Assembly: GCA_016871895.1 (NCBI GenBank)
Contig: VHBO01000016.1
Span: forward strand, 1 to 42,835
Source of the DNA: Gemmatimonadota bacterium
Lineage (GTDB): Bacteria; Gemmatimonadota; Gemmatimonadetes; Gemmatimonadales; Gemmatimonadaceae
DNA: 42,835 nt
Reading direction: 5' to 3'
In this document: positions 7,066 to 15,155 of the stretch, one piece after another
How the letters are laid out: each line of letters starts with the position of its first letter
How positions within the stretch are numbered: the stretch's first letter is position 1
Program-made: the position numbers and the translations under genes
Notes under the pieces: model-generated
What the model saw: only the letters and a program-made list of their open reading frames with translations
Told to the model about the DNA's origin: nothing
Database searches by the model: none

Positions 7066-8197
7066 TCCGCATCGAGCCCGGGAGCGCGTCGAGCAAGCGG
7101 TTGAGGTCCGCGGCGCGGTCGAGGCTCGTGACAAAGGTGAGGCCGTCGACGGTGACGACGAGGAGCTTCGAGACGCCGTAGACGACGACGCGCCCGTGGC
7201 CGGCGTGCACGACGTTGCTCTCCGCATCGACGAACCGCACGTCGCCGATCGCGCCGTTGCCGTCGTCGTCGAGATCGCGCGCGCGCCGCAGCGACGCCCA
7301 GGTGCCGACGTCGTCCCAGCCGAAGTCCCCGAGCGTGACGAGGAGTCGGTCGGTGCGCTCCAGCAAGCCCCGCTCGAGCGAGGTCGCGCGCACGCGCGCG
7401 ACGAACCCCTCGAGGTCCCCGCGCCGGACGGCATCGAGCGCCGAGGCGACCTCCGGCGTGTGGGTCGCGAGCTGCGACAGGACCGTCCGTGCTGGTGCGA
7501 CGAGGATGCCCCCGTGCCAGAGCGCGCCCGATGCGATCCGCAGCTCCGCCTCGACGGTGCTCGGCTTCTCGACGTAGCCCGTGGTCGCGACGACCCCACC
7601 GGCGGTGAGCGACTGGTCGGCGTCGATGGGCGGACCGGGCTGCACGTAGCCGAAGGCGGGCTCCGCGCGCGACGGGCGGATGCCGATGGAGACGAGGGCC
7701 TCGTCGCGCGCGGCGACCGCCGCGGCCCGACGCACCGTCTGCCGGAAGACCTCGGGAAAGGCGACGGCGAGGTCGGCGTGCACCGCACAACAGAGGGCGC
7801 CCGGTCCCGCGCGGCGCACCAGCTCCGCGGAGGCCCAGGCGAGCGCGGCCGCGGTGCCGAGCGGGCGCGGCTCGACGAGCACGTTCTCGTCGGGGACGTC
7901 GCGCGTCACGGAACGGATCGCCGGCGCGATGTCGTGACTCGTGAGGATCAGCACCCGCTCGGGTGGGATCAGGGGCTGCAACCGTCCGACGGTATCCTCG
8001 ATGAGCGTCCGCTCCGAGACGAGCGCGAGGATGGGCTTCGGGCGCGCGGGGGTGGAGAGGGGCCAGAAGCGCGACCCGATCCCACCGGCGAAGACCACGG
8101 CCCAGAGGGCGGCATCGATCGCGGGGTCGACCGTCGCGACGGGACCAGTGGACGTGAGGGTGCCGAGTCCGAGGTCGGCGTCGTCGAGCGGAGGCAT
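7037..8197 (-). CDS. manC: Mannose-1-phosphate guanylyltransferase-like nucleotidyltransferase
   Basis: The enzyme would make GDP-mannose (or a related NDP-sugar) for polysaccharide synthesis. The 386-residue product is a single-domain GT-A nucleotidyltransferase. The signature reads AGGIGSRFWPLS with a following PKP, where the family usually has AGGxGxRLWPLS and PK. Further landmarks are an EPRPLGTAAALA motif, FGYVQPG, VEKPS and GDFGWDDVGTW. I chose ATG at 8197 because a TACCTT -10 element lies 8 nt upstream, consistent with a leaderless mRNA. An in-frame ATG at 8296 and an earlier start at 8323 are alternatives. The glycosyltransferase cluster near 41-42 kb may use its product. Confidence 0.88.
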   Translation of the reverse strand: MPPLDDADLGLGTLTSTGPVATVDPAIDAALWAVVFAGGIGSRFWPLSTPARPKPILALVSERTLIEDTVGRLQPLIPPERVLILTSHDIAPAIRSVTRDVPDENVLVEPRPLGTAAALAWASAELVRRAGPGALCCAVHADLAVAFPEVFRQTVRRAAAVAARDEALVSIGIRPSRAEPAFGYVQPGPPIDADQSLTAGGVVATTGYVEKPSTVEAELRIASGALWHGGILVAPARTVLSQLATHTPEVASALDAVRRGDLEGFVARVRATSLERGLLERTDRLLVTLGDFGWDDVGTWASLRRARDLDDDGNGAIGDVRFVDAESNVVHAGHGRVVVYGVSKLLVVTVDGLTFVTSLDRAADLNRLLDALPGSMRINPAGPSPA

Positions 8198-8205
8198 CGC
8201 GGGCA

Positions 8206-8211
8206 AAGGTA
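8206..8211 (-). promoter_or_regulatory. Putative -10 element placing manC mRNA start at its ATG
   Basis: On the minus strand TACCTT ends 8 nt before ATG at 8197, so transcription would begin within one or two bases of the start codon. No good -35 hexamer is visible 17 nt upstream. The same spacing recurs before typA, the DUF58 gene and the ComEC-like hydrolase. Confidence 0.35.
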
Positions 8212-8307
8212 CGCCGCCGACACCGGGGCCAGCCACTCGGGGATTCCTGCGCGCGACCTCAGCGCGCGCCGGACGGACGGCGGGGTGTGGGGGCATGATG
8301 GTTCGGG

Positions 8308-10236
8308 ATGACTGCGAGGACACGACGAGGCGTGCTCATCGGCGCGATGGCGCTTGTCCGCGGACCGCTGGGGGCGCAAGGCCGGACGCCGGACGCACGA
8401 CCCGCCGACCTCTCACCTCCCACCTCACCCCTCACCCCTCCCCTCTGCCCCCCCGCCCCCACCGCCCTCGTCCTCGGCGGCGGCGGCGCCAAGGGGATGG
8501 CCCACCTCGGCGTGCTCGCCGTCCTCGACTCGCTCGGCATCACCCCCGATCTCATCGTCGGCACGAGCGCTGGCGCGGTGCTCGGCGCGATGTGGGCGAG
8601 CGGGGAGACGGCGGCGTCGATTGAGGCGCGGGTCCGAGCCGCCCGCCTCGACCGCATCGTGCGCCCCTACTCGCCGAGCCTCGGTCCGGCGTTCGCGTCG
8701 GCGCGGCCGCAGTTCGTCTGGGAGCGTGCGGGGGTGCGCTGGGTCGTGCAGGATGGCGCCGTGCGGGACGAGGAGGCCGACAGTGCGCTCGCGAGGCTCC
8801 TCGCGCCGGCGGAGGTGCGGGCCGGCGGCGACTTCGATGCCCTGCCGATCCCGTTCCGCGCGGTAGCGACCGACCTCCGCACGCGGGAGGTGGTCGTGCT
8901 CGACCGTGGACGCCTCGTCGACGCGGTGCGCGCGAGTATGGCGATCCCCGTACTCCTCCGACCGGTGCCCCGCGAGGGTCGTACCCTCGTAGATGGCGGC
9001 CTCAGCGCGAACAACCCCGTCGCCGTAGCGCGCGCGCTCGGCGCCCGACGGATTATCGTCGCGACGATCGCCTCCCCCGTGCCCGACGTGACACGCCTCG
9101 ATGACCCACTCACCGTGGCGAGCGCGGTCTTCGAGTTCCTCTTCCTCCAGGACCCGATGTCACTCGGCGACTCGGATGTCCGCATCGCGCTCCCCACGGC
9201 GACGTACGGGATGCTGGACTTCCGGCCGAGCACGCTCGATACGCTGATCGCACTCGGTCGCACGACGGCGACGGCGGCGCTCACCGCGCAGTGTGTGCGA
9301 CCGCTGACGGCGACCCCGACCCGCGTGACGATCCCCGTCACCACGACGGACGGGCGCATCATCCCGAGCGCTCCATCCGCGGAGCGCATCGGCCTGGCGA
9401 TCGCTTACGACCACGCGCTCTCCGCGCAGGCGTGGAGCCTCTGGACCGCGCCACCGACCCGACGAGGCGTCACGCGATCGGTCGAACTGACGGTGGCGCC
9501 GTGGTCACTTCGCATCCGGGGGACGGCGCTCGCGCGCCGGGCGGGCGCCTCACTCGACCTCAGCGCGCAGCGGCTGCCGACGTTCATCGACCGACGTGAG
9601 GTCGGCGGCGTGCAGGCCGACGATGCGCTGCTCACCATTGGTCGTCCCCGCGCTACGAGCGCCGGCTGGCAGGTGGATGGCGGGCTCGTCGGCTGGGCGG
9701 GACGGAGCGGCGGTGTCGATGGGCGCGCGGATGCCGGCCTCGCGCTGGCACTCACCCGACGCCGCCCACGTGATCCCGCCCCCGCGCTCCAACTGGAGGG
9801 CATCGCGGTCTCCCGCTGGCACCAGCTCACGATGGAAGCCCGACCGCGCGGCGCGCTCGGCGTCCTCCGGTTCGAGGGGCGCCTGCTCGCCAGCGTGGGC
9901 ACGGGTGTGCCCCTCGCGAGGCGGCCGACCCTCGGTGGCCTCGAGGGATTCACGGGGCGCCCCCTCCTCTCCGCGCGGGGCGACCATCTCGCCTCTCTCG
10001 CGCTTCGCACCGCGTGGCCGCTTCGACCACGGTTGCGCGCGGAGGTGGAACCGATGATCGGGCGGGTGGGCGAGGGTGGGTTCGGGCGCGGATCCGACCC
10101 GGCGCACGGCATCCTGCATCGTGGGCTCCGCGTCGGGCTCGCGGTCGAGACGCCACTCGGGACGCTTCGCGTGAGCGAGGGGTTCGCCGCCGACGGCGGG
10201 CGTGCCGCTTATGTGCGGTTCGGCGACTGGCGCTGA
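8308..10236 (+). CDS. Patatin-like phospholipase fused to a C-terminal beta-barrel-like domain
   Basis: This is a 642-residue exported lipase-like protein. A signal peptide ends near LGAQ (residue 24). A Pro/Ser/Thr-rich linker (about 30-52) encoded by a pyrimidine-rich repeat tract follows. The patatin domain (about 52-300) shows the oxyanion motif GGGGAKG (57-63), the nucleophile elbow GTSAG (Ser87) and the dyad Asp in DGG (229-231). Residues of about 380-642 are rich in alternating polar and apolar stretches with repeated GLxVGLxVExP-like strands and end in an aromatic-containing strand (FGDWR). That resembles an Omp85/BamA-type barrel and recalls PlpD, the type Vd autotransporter. The barrel assignment is inference. 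A CATGAT element lies 8 nt before the start codon. Confidence 0.9.
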   Translation: MTARTRRGVLIGAMALVRGPLGAQGRTPDARPADLSPPTSPLTPPLCPPAPTALVLGGGGAKGMAHLGVLAVLDSLGITPDLIVGTSAGAVLGAMWASGETAASIEARVRAARLDRIVRPYSPSLGPAFASARPQFVWERAGVRWVVQDGAVRDEEADSALARLLAPAEVRAGGDFDALPIPFRAVATDLRTREVVVLDRGRLVDAVRASMAIPVLLRPVPREGRTLVDGGLSANNPVAVARALGARRIIVATIASPVPDVTRLDDPLTVASAVFEFLFLQDPMSLGDSDVRIALPTATYGMLDFRPSTLDTLIALGRTTATAALTAQCVRPLTATPTRVTIPVTTTDGRIIPSAPSAERIGLAIAYDHALSAQAWSLWTAPPTRRGVTRSVELTVAPWSLRIRGTALARRAGASLDLSAQRLPTFIDRREVGGVQADDALLTIGRPRATSAGWQVDGGLVGWAGRSGGVDGRADAGLALALTRRRPRDPAPALQLEGIAVSRWHQLTMEARPRGALGVLRFEGRLLASVGTGVPLARRPTLGGLEGFTGRPLLSARGDHLASLALRTAWPLRPRLRAEVEPMIGRVGEGGFGRGSDPAHGILHRGLRVGLAVETPLGTLRVSEGFAADGGRAAYVRFGDWR

Positions 10237-10282
10237 GCTGCGTCAGCGCCGCGTCGGCGCCGCGCCAACTGAACGAGCGGCG

Positions 10283-10715
10283 TCAGGGCCGCGCGACGTC
10301 GACGACTTCGATGCGGACGAGTTGCGTCACCCAGCGCGAGGGTCGCGCGGTACCCGTCCGCGCCGACGAGGACGAGCACACGCGCCAGCGCGGGACCGCG
10401 CAACGAATCCGTCGCGATGCCGGCGAGCCGGAGCGCCGCCCGAAGTTCGACCCCCTCCCAGGTCCAGCGGTGGCCGTGCACCTCGGAGCGCCCGCTGTGA
10501 CGCGGCAGCGCGCCGAGCTACGTGGCGGTGAGGACGTGCGCGCCGCCGTTCGGGTCGACGACCGTGAGCGACGTCGCGATCGGTGTCGTGGGCGCCGGCG
10601 CGTGATCGTGGTCCTGCGCCCTGAGGCGTGGGGCGATGACGAGCAGCGCCCCGATGCCAAGGGCAACCCCGAGGCGACGATGCGCTCCGCCGAGCCCCCA
10701 CACGCGCACCGGCAC
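10283..10715 (-). pseudogene. Decayed molybdopterin-oxidoreductase-fold exported protein
   Basis: From GTG at 10715 the minus strand encodes a signal peptide (ending near RLRAQ) and a short stretch ending HVLTAT. An in-frame TAG (10520-10518) then interrupts it. The same frame continues with LGALPRH, then WTWEGVELRAALRLAGI and GADGYRATLAL. This matches the pattern of sulfite-oxidase/molybdopterin-binding domains (W-GV-L--LL--AG, then ADGYR-xx-AL). The expected roughly 40-residue following segment is missing, and the C-terminal strand WVTQLVRIEVVDVARP continues in a shifted frame to a stop at 10285-10283. A nonsense codon plus a frame-shifting internal deletion indicate a pseudogene. Sequencing error could explain one lesion but hardly both. 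Confidence 0.7.
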
Positions 10716-10759
10716 GCGCCTTCGCCTGCGCCCCGAGGCCACGGCGGCGATGTCGACGC

Positions 10760-12556
10760 TCAGAACCACTCCGCGTCGAACTCGAGCGCGGCGGCGTCGT
10801 TGCGCTCGAGCAGGTCGGCGTCGGGGGCGTTCTTCGGCAGTTCGAACCCGAAGTAGAAGCGCGCGGCCGCGACCTTCGCCTGATAGAAGCGGGCCTCGTC
10901 GCCGGTGGCGCCCGCCGCAAGCGCCCGCGCCGCGACGGTGGCCTGCCGGAGCCAGAGCCACGCGTAGACCACGCGCGACGCGAGATCGAGGTACACCGAC
11001 GCGTTTGCCAGCCCGCGCGTCGGGTCCTGCATCAACCCGCGGGCGAGCCCTCGCGTGACCTCGACCATCCGGCCGAGCGCCGACGCGAGCGCATCGGCGT
11101 GGCCGTCGAGCCCGACGGTGCGGGCCTCCGCCACCGCCTGCGCGACACGCGACGCGAAGGCGGTGAGCGCCGCCCCCTGATCCTGCATCACCTTCCGCCC
11201 GAGGAGATCGAGCGCCTGGATGCCGTTCGTCCCCTCGTGGATCTGATTGAGGCGGTTGTCGCGATACAGTTGCTCGACGTCGTACTCGCGCGCGTAGCCA
11301 TACCCGCCCATCGTCTGCAGCGCATTGGAGATGCCTTCCTGCCCGTAGATCGCGGGCCAACTCTTCGCGATCGGCGTGAGGAACTCAAGCAGGACCGTCG
11401 CCTCGCGGCGGGCCGCCTCGTCGGGGGCCGTCGTCTCATCGTCGACGAGCCGCGCACAGGCGAGGACGAGGGCCATCGATCCCTCGGCCGCACACTTGCC
11501 GATGAGGAGCATCCGGCGCACGTCGGCGTGGGCGATGATCGGGACGGGGGGCTTCGTCGGATCCTTCTCTGCGGGGAGCCGCCCCTGCCGACGCTGCCGC
11601 GCGTACTCGACCGCCGACCGGTAGGCGGCGGTACTCATCGCCGCGCCCGCGCGCCCGACGCCGATGCGCGCCTCGTTCATCATATGAAACATGTAGGCGA
11701 GTCCGCGATGCGGTTCACCCACCAACTCGCCGACACAGGGCCCCCGCTCGCCGAAGTTCAGCAGCGTGGAGGTCGTCCCGCGCCATCCCATCTTGTGGAT
11801 CAGCCCGCCGAGCGCGATGTGGTTCGGTTCGCCGGAGCGGCCATCGGCGCCGACGAGGCGCTTGGGGACGATGAAGAGGGAGATCCCCTTGGTGCCGGCG
11901 GGCGCACCGACGATCCGCGCGAGCACCAGGTGGACGATGTTCTCCGTGAGCTCGTGCTCGCCCGCGGAGATCCAGATCTTGGCGCCCTCGATCCGATATG
12001 TGCCGTCGGGCTGCGGGATCGCGATGGTCCGGAGGTCAGCGAGGCCGGATCCGGCGTCGGGCTCCGTGAGCGCCATCGTGCCGCCGAACCGCCCCTCGAG
12101 CATCGGCGGAAGCCACCGCGCCTTCTGCTCCTCGGAGCCGAAGGCGGCGATGAGGTTCGCCGCGCCAGCGGTCAGCATCGGGTAGCTCGCCGATCCGATG
12201 TTCGCCGCCTCGAGCCAGGCGATCGCCGCCGACGCGACGACGTGCGGCAACTGCAGCCCGCCGCGCTCGGCATCGTGCGTGGAGGCGATGATCCCCGCCT
12301 CGGCGGTCGCGTGGAACGCGGGCTTCAGGTCCGGCTGGGTGACCACGCGGCCGTCGACGACCGTCGGCTCCTCCTGGTCGTTCCGCTTGCGGTTCGGCAG
12401 GTAATGGGCCTCGGCGACCGCCTGCGCCGTCTCGAGCACGGCGTCGTACACCTCACGGCCCTGCTCAGCGAAACGGGGGCGCGTCGTCAGCTGCTCCACC
12501 TCCAGCAGCTCGTAGAGGAAGAAGCGGAGGTCGCGCGGATCGAGGACGGTGGTCAT
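10760..12556 (-). CDS. Long-form acyl-CoA dehydrogenase (DmdC-like)
   Basis: This FAD-dependent dehydrogenase makes an alpha,beta double bond in an acyl-CoA. At 598 residues it is longer than the classic 380-residue enzymes. It fits the branch with an extra N-terminal segment and an extra C-terminal domain, as in 3-methylmercaptopropionyl-CoA dehydrogenase DmdC. Visible motifs are MALTEPDAGSGLADL (FAD and substrate loop), IEGAKIWISAGEHEL, MNEARIGVGRAG, and QTMGGYGY followed by IHEGTNGIQ, which carries the usual catalytic Glu position. The C-terminal ~120 residues form a helical domain ending in EFDAEWF. ATG at 12556 follows an AGGTG. It lies 59 nt downstream of ridA and is probably co-transcribed. 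The real acyl substrate cannot be read from sequence. Confidence 0.93.
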   Translation of the reverse strand: MTTVLDPRDLRFFLYELLEVEQLTTRPRFAEQGREVYDAVLETAQAVAEAHYLPNRKRNDQEEPTVVDGRVVTQPDLKPAFHATAEAGIIASTHDAERGGLQLPHVVASAAIAWLEAANIGSASYPMLTAGAANLIAAFGSEEQKARWLPPMLEGRFGGTMALTEPDAGSGLADLRTIAIPQPDGTYRIEGAKIWISAGEHELTENIVHLVLARIVGAPAGTKGISLFIVPKRLVGADGRSGEPNHIALGGLIHKMGWRGTTSTLLNFGERGPCVGELVGEPHRGLAYMFHMMNEARIGVGRAGAAMSTAAYRSAVEYARQRRQGRLPAEKDPTKPPVPIIAHADVRRMLLIGKCAAEGSMALVLACARLVDDETTAPDEAARREATVLLEFLTPIAKSWPAIYGQEGISNALQTMGGYGYAREYDVEQLYRDNRLNQIHEGTNGIQALDLLGRKVMQDQGAALTAFASRVAQAVAEARTVGLDGHADALASALGRMVEVTRGLARGLMQDPTRGLANASVYLDLASRVVYAWLWLRQATVAARALAAGATGDEARFYQAKVAAARFYFGFELPKNAPDADLLERNDAAALEFDAEWF

Positions 12557-12615
12557 TCAGGCACCTGGTGGACGGACGACGAAAGAACCCCTGCGCGCGC
12601 GAGCGCGCCGCGCGC

Positions 12616-13005
12616 TCAGGGGCGATACGCGATGCAGTCGATCTCGACGCGAAGGCCCTCGCCCGGCAATCCGGCCGCCTGGATCGTGGTGCGCGCCGGC
12701 CGATGCGACCCGAAGACGCGCTCATAGACGGCGTTCATCTCCGGGAACTCGGCCATATCGAGGAGGAAGACGCCGCACCGCAGCACGTGCTGCAGGTCGG
12801 AGCCCGCCGCGTGGAGGATCGCCTCGACGTTCCGCAGGCACTGCTCGGTCTGGGTCGCGGCGTCCGCGCCGGCGAGCGCGCCGGTGGCGGGGTCGGTGGC
12901 GCCCTGCCCCGAGACGAAGATCAGTTTCTCGAACGCCATCCCCGGCGAATACGGACCGACCGGCTTGGGGAGGTTGGCGCTGTGGACGGGATGGTGGTGC
13001 GTCAT
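12616..13005 (-). CDS. ridA: RidA/YjgF family enamine/imine deaminase
   Basis: RidA proteins hydrolyse reactive enamines and imines produced by PLP enzymes such as threonine dehydratase. The 129-residue product has the normal family length and the motifs PVGPYSPGM near the N-terminus, VSGQGATDPATG, NVEAILHAAGSDL and RTTIQAAGLPG, where the Arg binds the substrate carboxylate. The C-terminal VEIDCIAY strand is also typical. ATG at 13005 gives a canonical start (MTHHHPVHSANLPKPVGPYS). In-frame upstream codons extend into low-complexity sequence and were rejected. The acyl-CoA dehydrogenase follows on the same strand. Confidence 0.96.
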   Translation of the reverse strand: MTHHHPVHSANLPKPVGPYSPGMAFEKLIFVSGQGATDPATGALAGADAATQTEQCLRNVEAILHAAGSDLQHVLRCGVFLLDMAEFPEMNAVYERVFGSHRPARTTIQAAGLPGEGLRVEIDCIAYRP

Positions 13006-13090
13006 CGGGAATCTCGGTGGGAGGAGCGTGGCCGGGGGGCCACCGGAGCGAGGGACGCGTGGCGACGGCGCGGGGGCCGCCCAGCGAAGC

Positions 13091-13885
13091 TTATGCGGGC
13101 GGGGTGCCGTGCGCACCAGGCGCGCCGGCCAGCATCGCCCGCCGCGTCGCGACGAACCAGAGCGCGCTCCCGATGACGATGCCGCCGATCGCCCCGGGGC
13201 CGCCGAACCAGACGACGGCAGGATCCTCCGTGTAGCGCGCGGCGATTCCGGCGAGCGCCCAGGCGACGGTGAACGGGAAGGTCAGGTTCCGGCGCGCCCA
13301 GGCCATCCACCACCCCAGCGCGGTCGCGATGCCCATCATCGCGAGAGCCCAGAGCCGCTCGGGGATGCCGAACCCGCCGAAGCCGACCACGTGCGCCACT
13401 TGGAAGGTGTTGGCGATCACGGCGACGGAGATCCAGGCGAGGTAGAGGTCGTGGGGGACGATCAGGCAGAGCCGCTCCCACCGATCGGGCTCCGGCGCCC
13501 GACGCAGCACCTCCCCGACGGCGATGAGGACGCCGAGGAAGGCGAGCATCAGGATCATCGCTTCGAGATACCGCGCGTACGAGAAGAGCACGATCCAGCC
13601 GACGTTCAACGCGCCGACGATGGTCCACCACGGGCCGAGGCGCTCGACCGCGCGGCGGCCACGCGCGCCGGGCCAGAGCTGGCAGGCGAGGCAGAGCATC
13701 AGGCCGGCGTAGATGACGCTCCAGATGCCGAAGACCCAGTTCGCGGGGAGGAAGCGCGACGGGTACGCGTTGGCGATCTCCCCGATGTTCCGGCCACTGA
13801 GGCCGCCGGAGGCGGCCACGAAGTTGCCGTAGAGGACGCCGAGGAAGACGGCGAGGTTGAGGAGGCGAAACGCGACTGGTCGCAT
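13091..13885 (-). CDS. TspO/MBR-related tryptophan-rich membrane protein
   Basis: The 264-residue protein has about eight hydrophobic helices and many tryptophans. The stretch RFLPANWVFGIWSVIYAGL resembles the PAxWxFxxxWxxxY core of TspO/MBR translocator proteins, but the protein is longer than classic five-helix TspO (about 160 residues). It fits the larger tryptophan-rich relatives of unknown ligand. ATG at 13885 directly precedes a hydrophobic helix (FRLLNLAVFLGVLYG). The much longer open frame upstream is antisense to the metallo-hydrolase and is not real. It diverges from that hydrolase with 27 nt between starts. Confidence 0.8.
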   Translation of the reverse strand: MRPVAFRLLNLAVFLGVLYGNFVAASGGLSGRNIGEIANAYPSRFLPANWVFGIWSVIYAGLMLCLACQLWPGARGRRAVERLGPWWTIVGALNVGWIVLFSYARYLEAMILMLAFLGVLIAVGEVLRRAPEPDRWERLCLIVPHDLYLAWISVAVIANTFQVAHVVGFGGFGIPERLWALAMMGIATALGWWMAWARRNLTFPFTVAWALAGIAARYTEDPAVVWFGGPGAIGGIVIGSALWFVATRRAMLAGAPGAHGTPPA

Positions 13886-13900
13886 GTCAGAGTCGTGACG

Positions 13901-13906
13901 TAGGTT
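13901..13906 (+). promoter_or_regulatory. Putative -10 element before the secreted metallo-hydrolase
   Basis: TAGGTT ends 6 nt before ATG at 13913, which would give a leaderless or nearly leaderless mRNA. No convincing -35 is seen. The identical hexamer occurs in the DUF58 promoter. Confidence 0.35.
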
Positions 13907-13912
13907 CACCGG

Positions 13913-14782
13913 ATGCGACGTCCGCCGCCGCTCCTGCAGTGTATCGCCCTCGCGCTCCTCGGCGCGACCCGACTCGCCGAGGCGCAGCGGGCGCCCGCGT
14001 GGTGCGCGCGCCCCGACACCGCCGGCGTGGAGATCCGGTTCCTTGACGTCGGCCAAGGGGATGCCGCGCTCATCGTCACGAGCGACGGCCGCCGCGCGCT
14101 GATCGATGGCGGGCCCGACGGTGACCTCCTCGACGCCTATCTCACGCGCGACCGGATCGACCGCCTCGACCTCGTGATCGCCTCGCACCACCATCTCGAC
14201 CACATCGGTGGGCTGCCGGCGGTGCTCGCCTCGCGGGCCGTGACGAACGTCGTCGAGAACGGGATGCCGGCGACCACGCGGATCTACGGACGGCTCGTGG
14301 ACGCGATGGCGCGGCGCGGGAGTCGCGTCCTGGCGGCGACCCCCCGTGAGCTCACCCTCGGCACGGCGATGTTCCGCATCCTGCCGCCGTGGTCTGCGGC
14401 CGAGGACCAGAACGATGCGTCGGTGGGGGTGATCGTCTCCCACGGGGCGTTCCGGGCGCTCTTCACGGGTGATGCGGAGACGAGGGCCGTCGATGCGTGG
14501 ATCCGCGACGGTCGCATCCCGCGGGTGCAGGTGGCGAAAGCGGGACACCACGGGAGCCGAAATGGGGTCACCCCCGCGCTCGTGCGCGCGGCGGCCCCGA
14601 GCCTCCTCGTGATCTCGGTGGGCGAGGACAATCGCTACGGGCATCCGCATCCGGAGGCACTCGCCGCGTGGCGCGCGCCGACCCGACGAATCCTCCGCAC
14701 CGATCTTGAGGGTACGATCCGCGTCCGCGGCTGCGCCGACGGACGCTATTTCACCACCACGGCACGGGAGGGCGGCCGATGA
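13913..14782 (+). CDS. Secreted ComEC/Rec2-type metallo-beta-lactamase-fold hydrolase
   Basis: The 289-residue protein carries a signal peptide ending near AEAQ (residue 25) and then one metallo-beta-lactamase-fold domain. FLDVGQGDA (43-51) is the hallmark of the ComEC C-terminal domain family. The metal motif HHHLDH (92-97) provides HxHxDH. Later motifs are FTGDAE, AGHHGSRNG and GHPHPEAL. The ComEC channel helices are absent, so it is a free periplasmic or secreted hydrolase, perhaps a nuclease or phosphodiesterase. The DUF3006 gene starts within its stop codon (ATGA), a pairing I know as common for this family. Confidence 0.92.
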   Translation: MRRPPPLLQCIALALLGATRLAEAQRAPAWCARPDTAGVEIRFLDVGQGDAALIVTSDGRRALIDGGPDGDLLDAYLTRDRIDRLDLVIASHHHLDHIGGLPAVLASRAVTNVVENGMPATTRIYGRLVDAMARRGSRVLAATPRELTLGTAMFRILPPWSAAEDQNDASVGVIVSHGAFRALFTGDAETRAVDAWIRDGRIPRVQVAKAGHHGSRNGVTPALVRAAAPSLLVISVGEDNRYGHPHPEALAAWRAPTRRILRTDLEGTIRVRGCADGRYFTTTAREGGR

Positions 14783-15069
14783 ATCGATCCGTTCGTTACG
14801 CTGTCGATCGCATCGAGGGCGACGCCGCCTCCGCGATCGTCGTTTTGGTCGCCGATGCGGACGGCGCGGTCGTGGAGGTACCAAGAACGGCCCTGGGGCG
14901 CTCGGCCATCGAGGGGGCCATTCTCGTCGTCCCCCTCCGCGCGGACGGGACCCCCGCGTGGGCCTCCGCTGCGCGGGATTCCGCCGAGGAGGCCCGTCGC
15001 CGGGCCGCGGCCGCTGACACCCTCGCGACACTGCGCCGGAAGGATCGCGGCGGCGACCTCACGCTATAG
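14779..15069 (+). CDS. DUF3006-type small protein
   Basis: The 96-residue product begins RYAVDRIEGDAASAIVVL, matching the DUF3006 pattern (xxAVVDRIEGDxAVLL) with a short beta-rich half. The C-terminal half is a charged helix (AEEARRRAAAADTLATLRRK). There is no signal peptide, so unlike its partner it would be cytoplasmic. The start overlaps the stop of the ComEC-like hydrolase, indicating translational coupling. The function of DUF3006 is not established. An 86-nt convergent gap with a weak 6-bp hairpin (15137-15155) follows. Confidence 0.85.
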   Translation: MNRSVRYAVDRIEGDAASAIVVLVADADGAVVEVPRTALGRSAIEGAILVVPLRADGTPAWASAARDSAEEARRRAAAADTLATLRRKDRGGDLTL

Positions 15070-15155
15070 CCGATCCCAGTGGAGACGTCAGGAATCGTCG
15101 GGGCAGAAGCGGATCGCGCCGAGCATTCCACGTGCGCGCCACCACGGTCGTGGCG

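Noticed and set aside
10518-11360. 280-residue minus-strand frame upstream of the pseudogene
   Set aside because: Most of it overlaps the acyl-CoA dehydrogenase in another frame. Only the last ~66 codons from GTG at 10715 belong to the decayed gene.
13091-15031. 646-residue version of the TspO-like gene
   Set aside because: The extra N-terminal part is antisense to the ComEC-like hydrolase. ATG at 13885 opens directly into a membrane helix.
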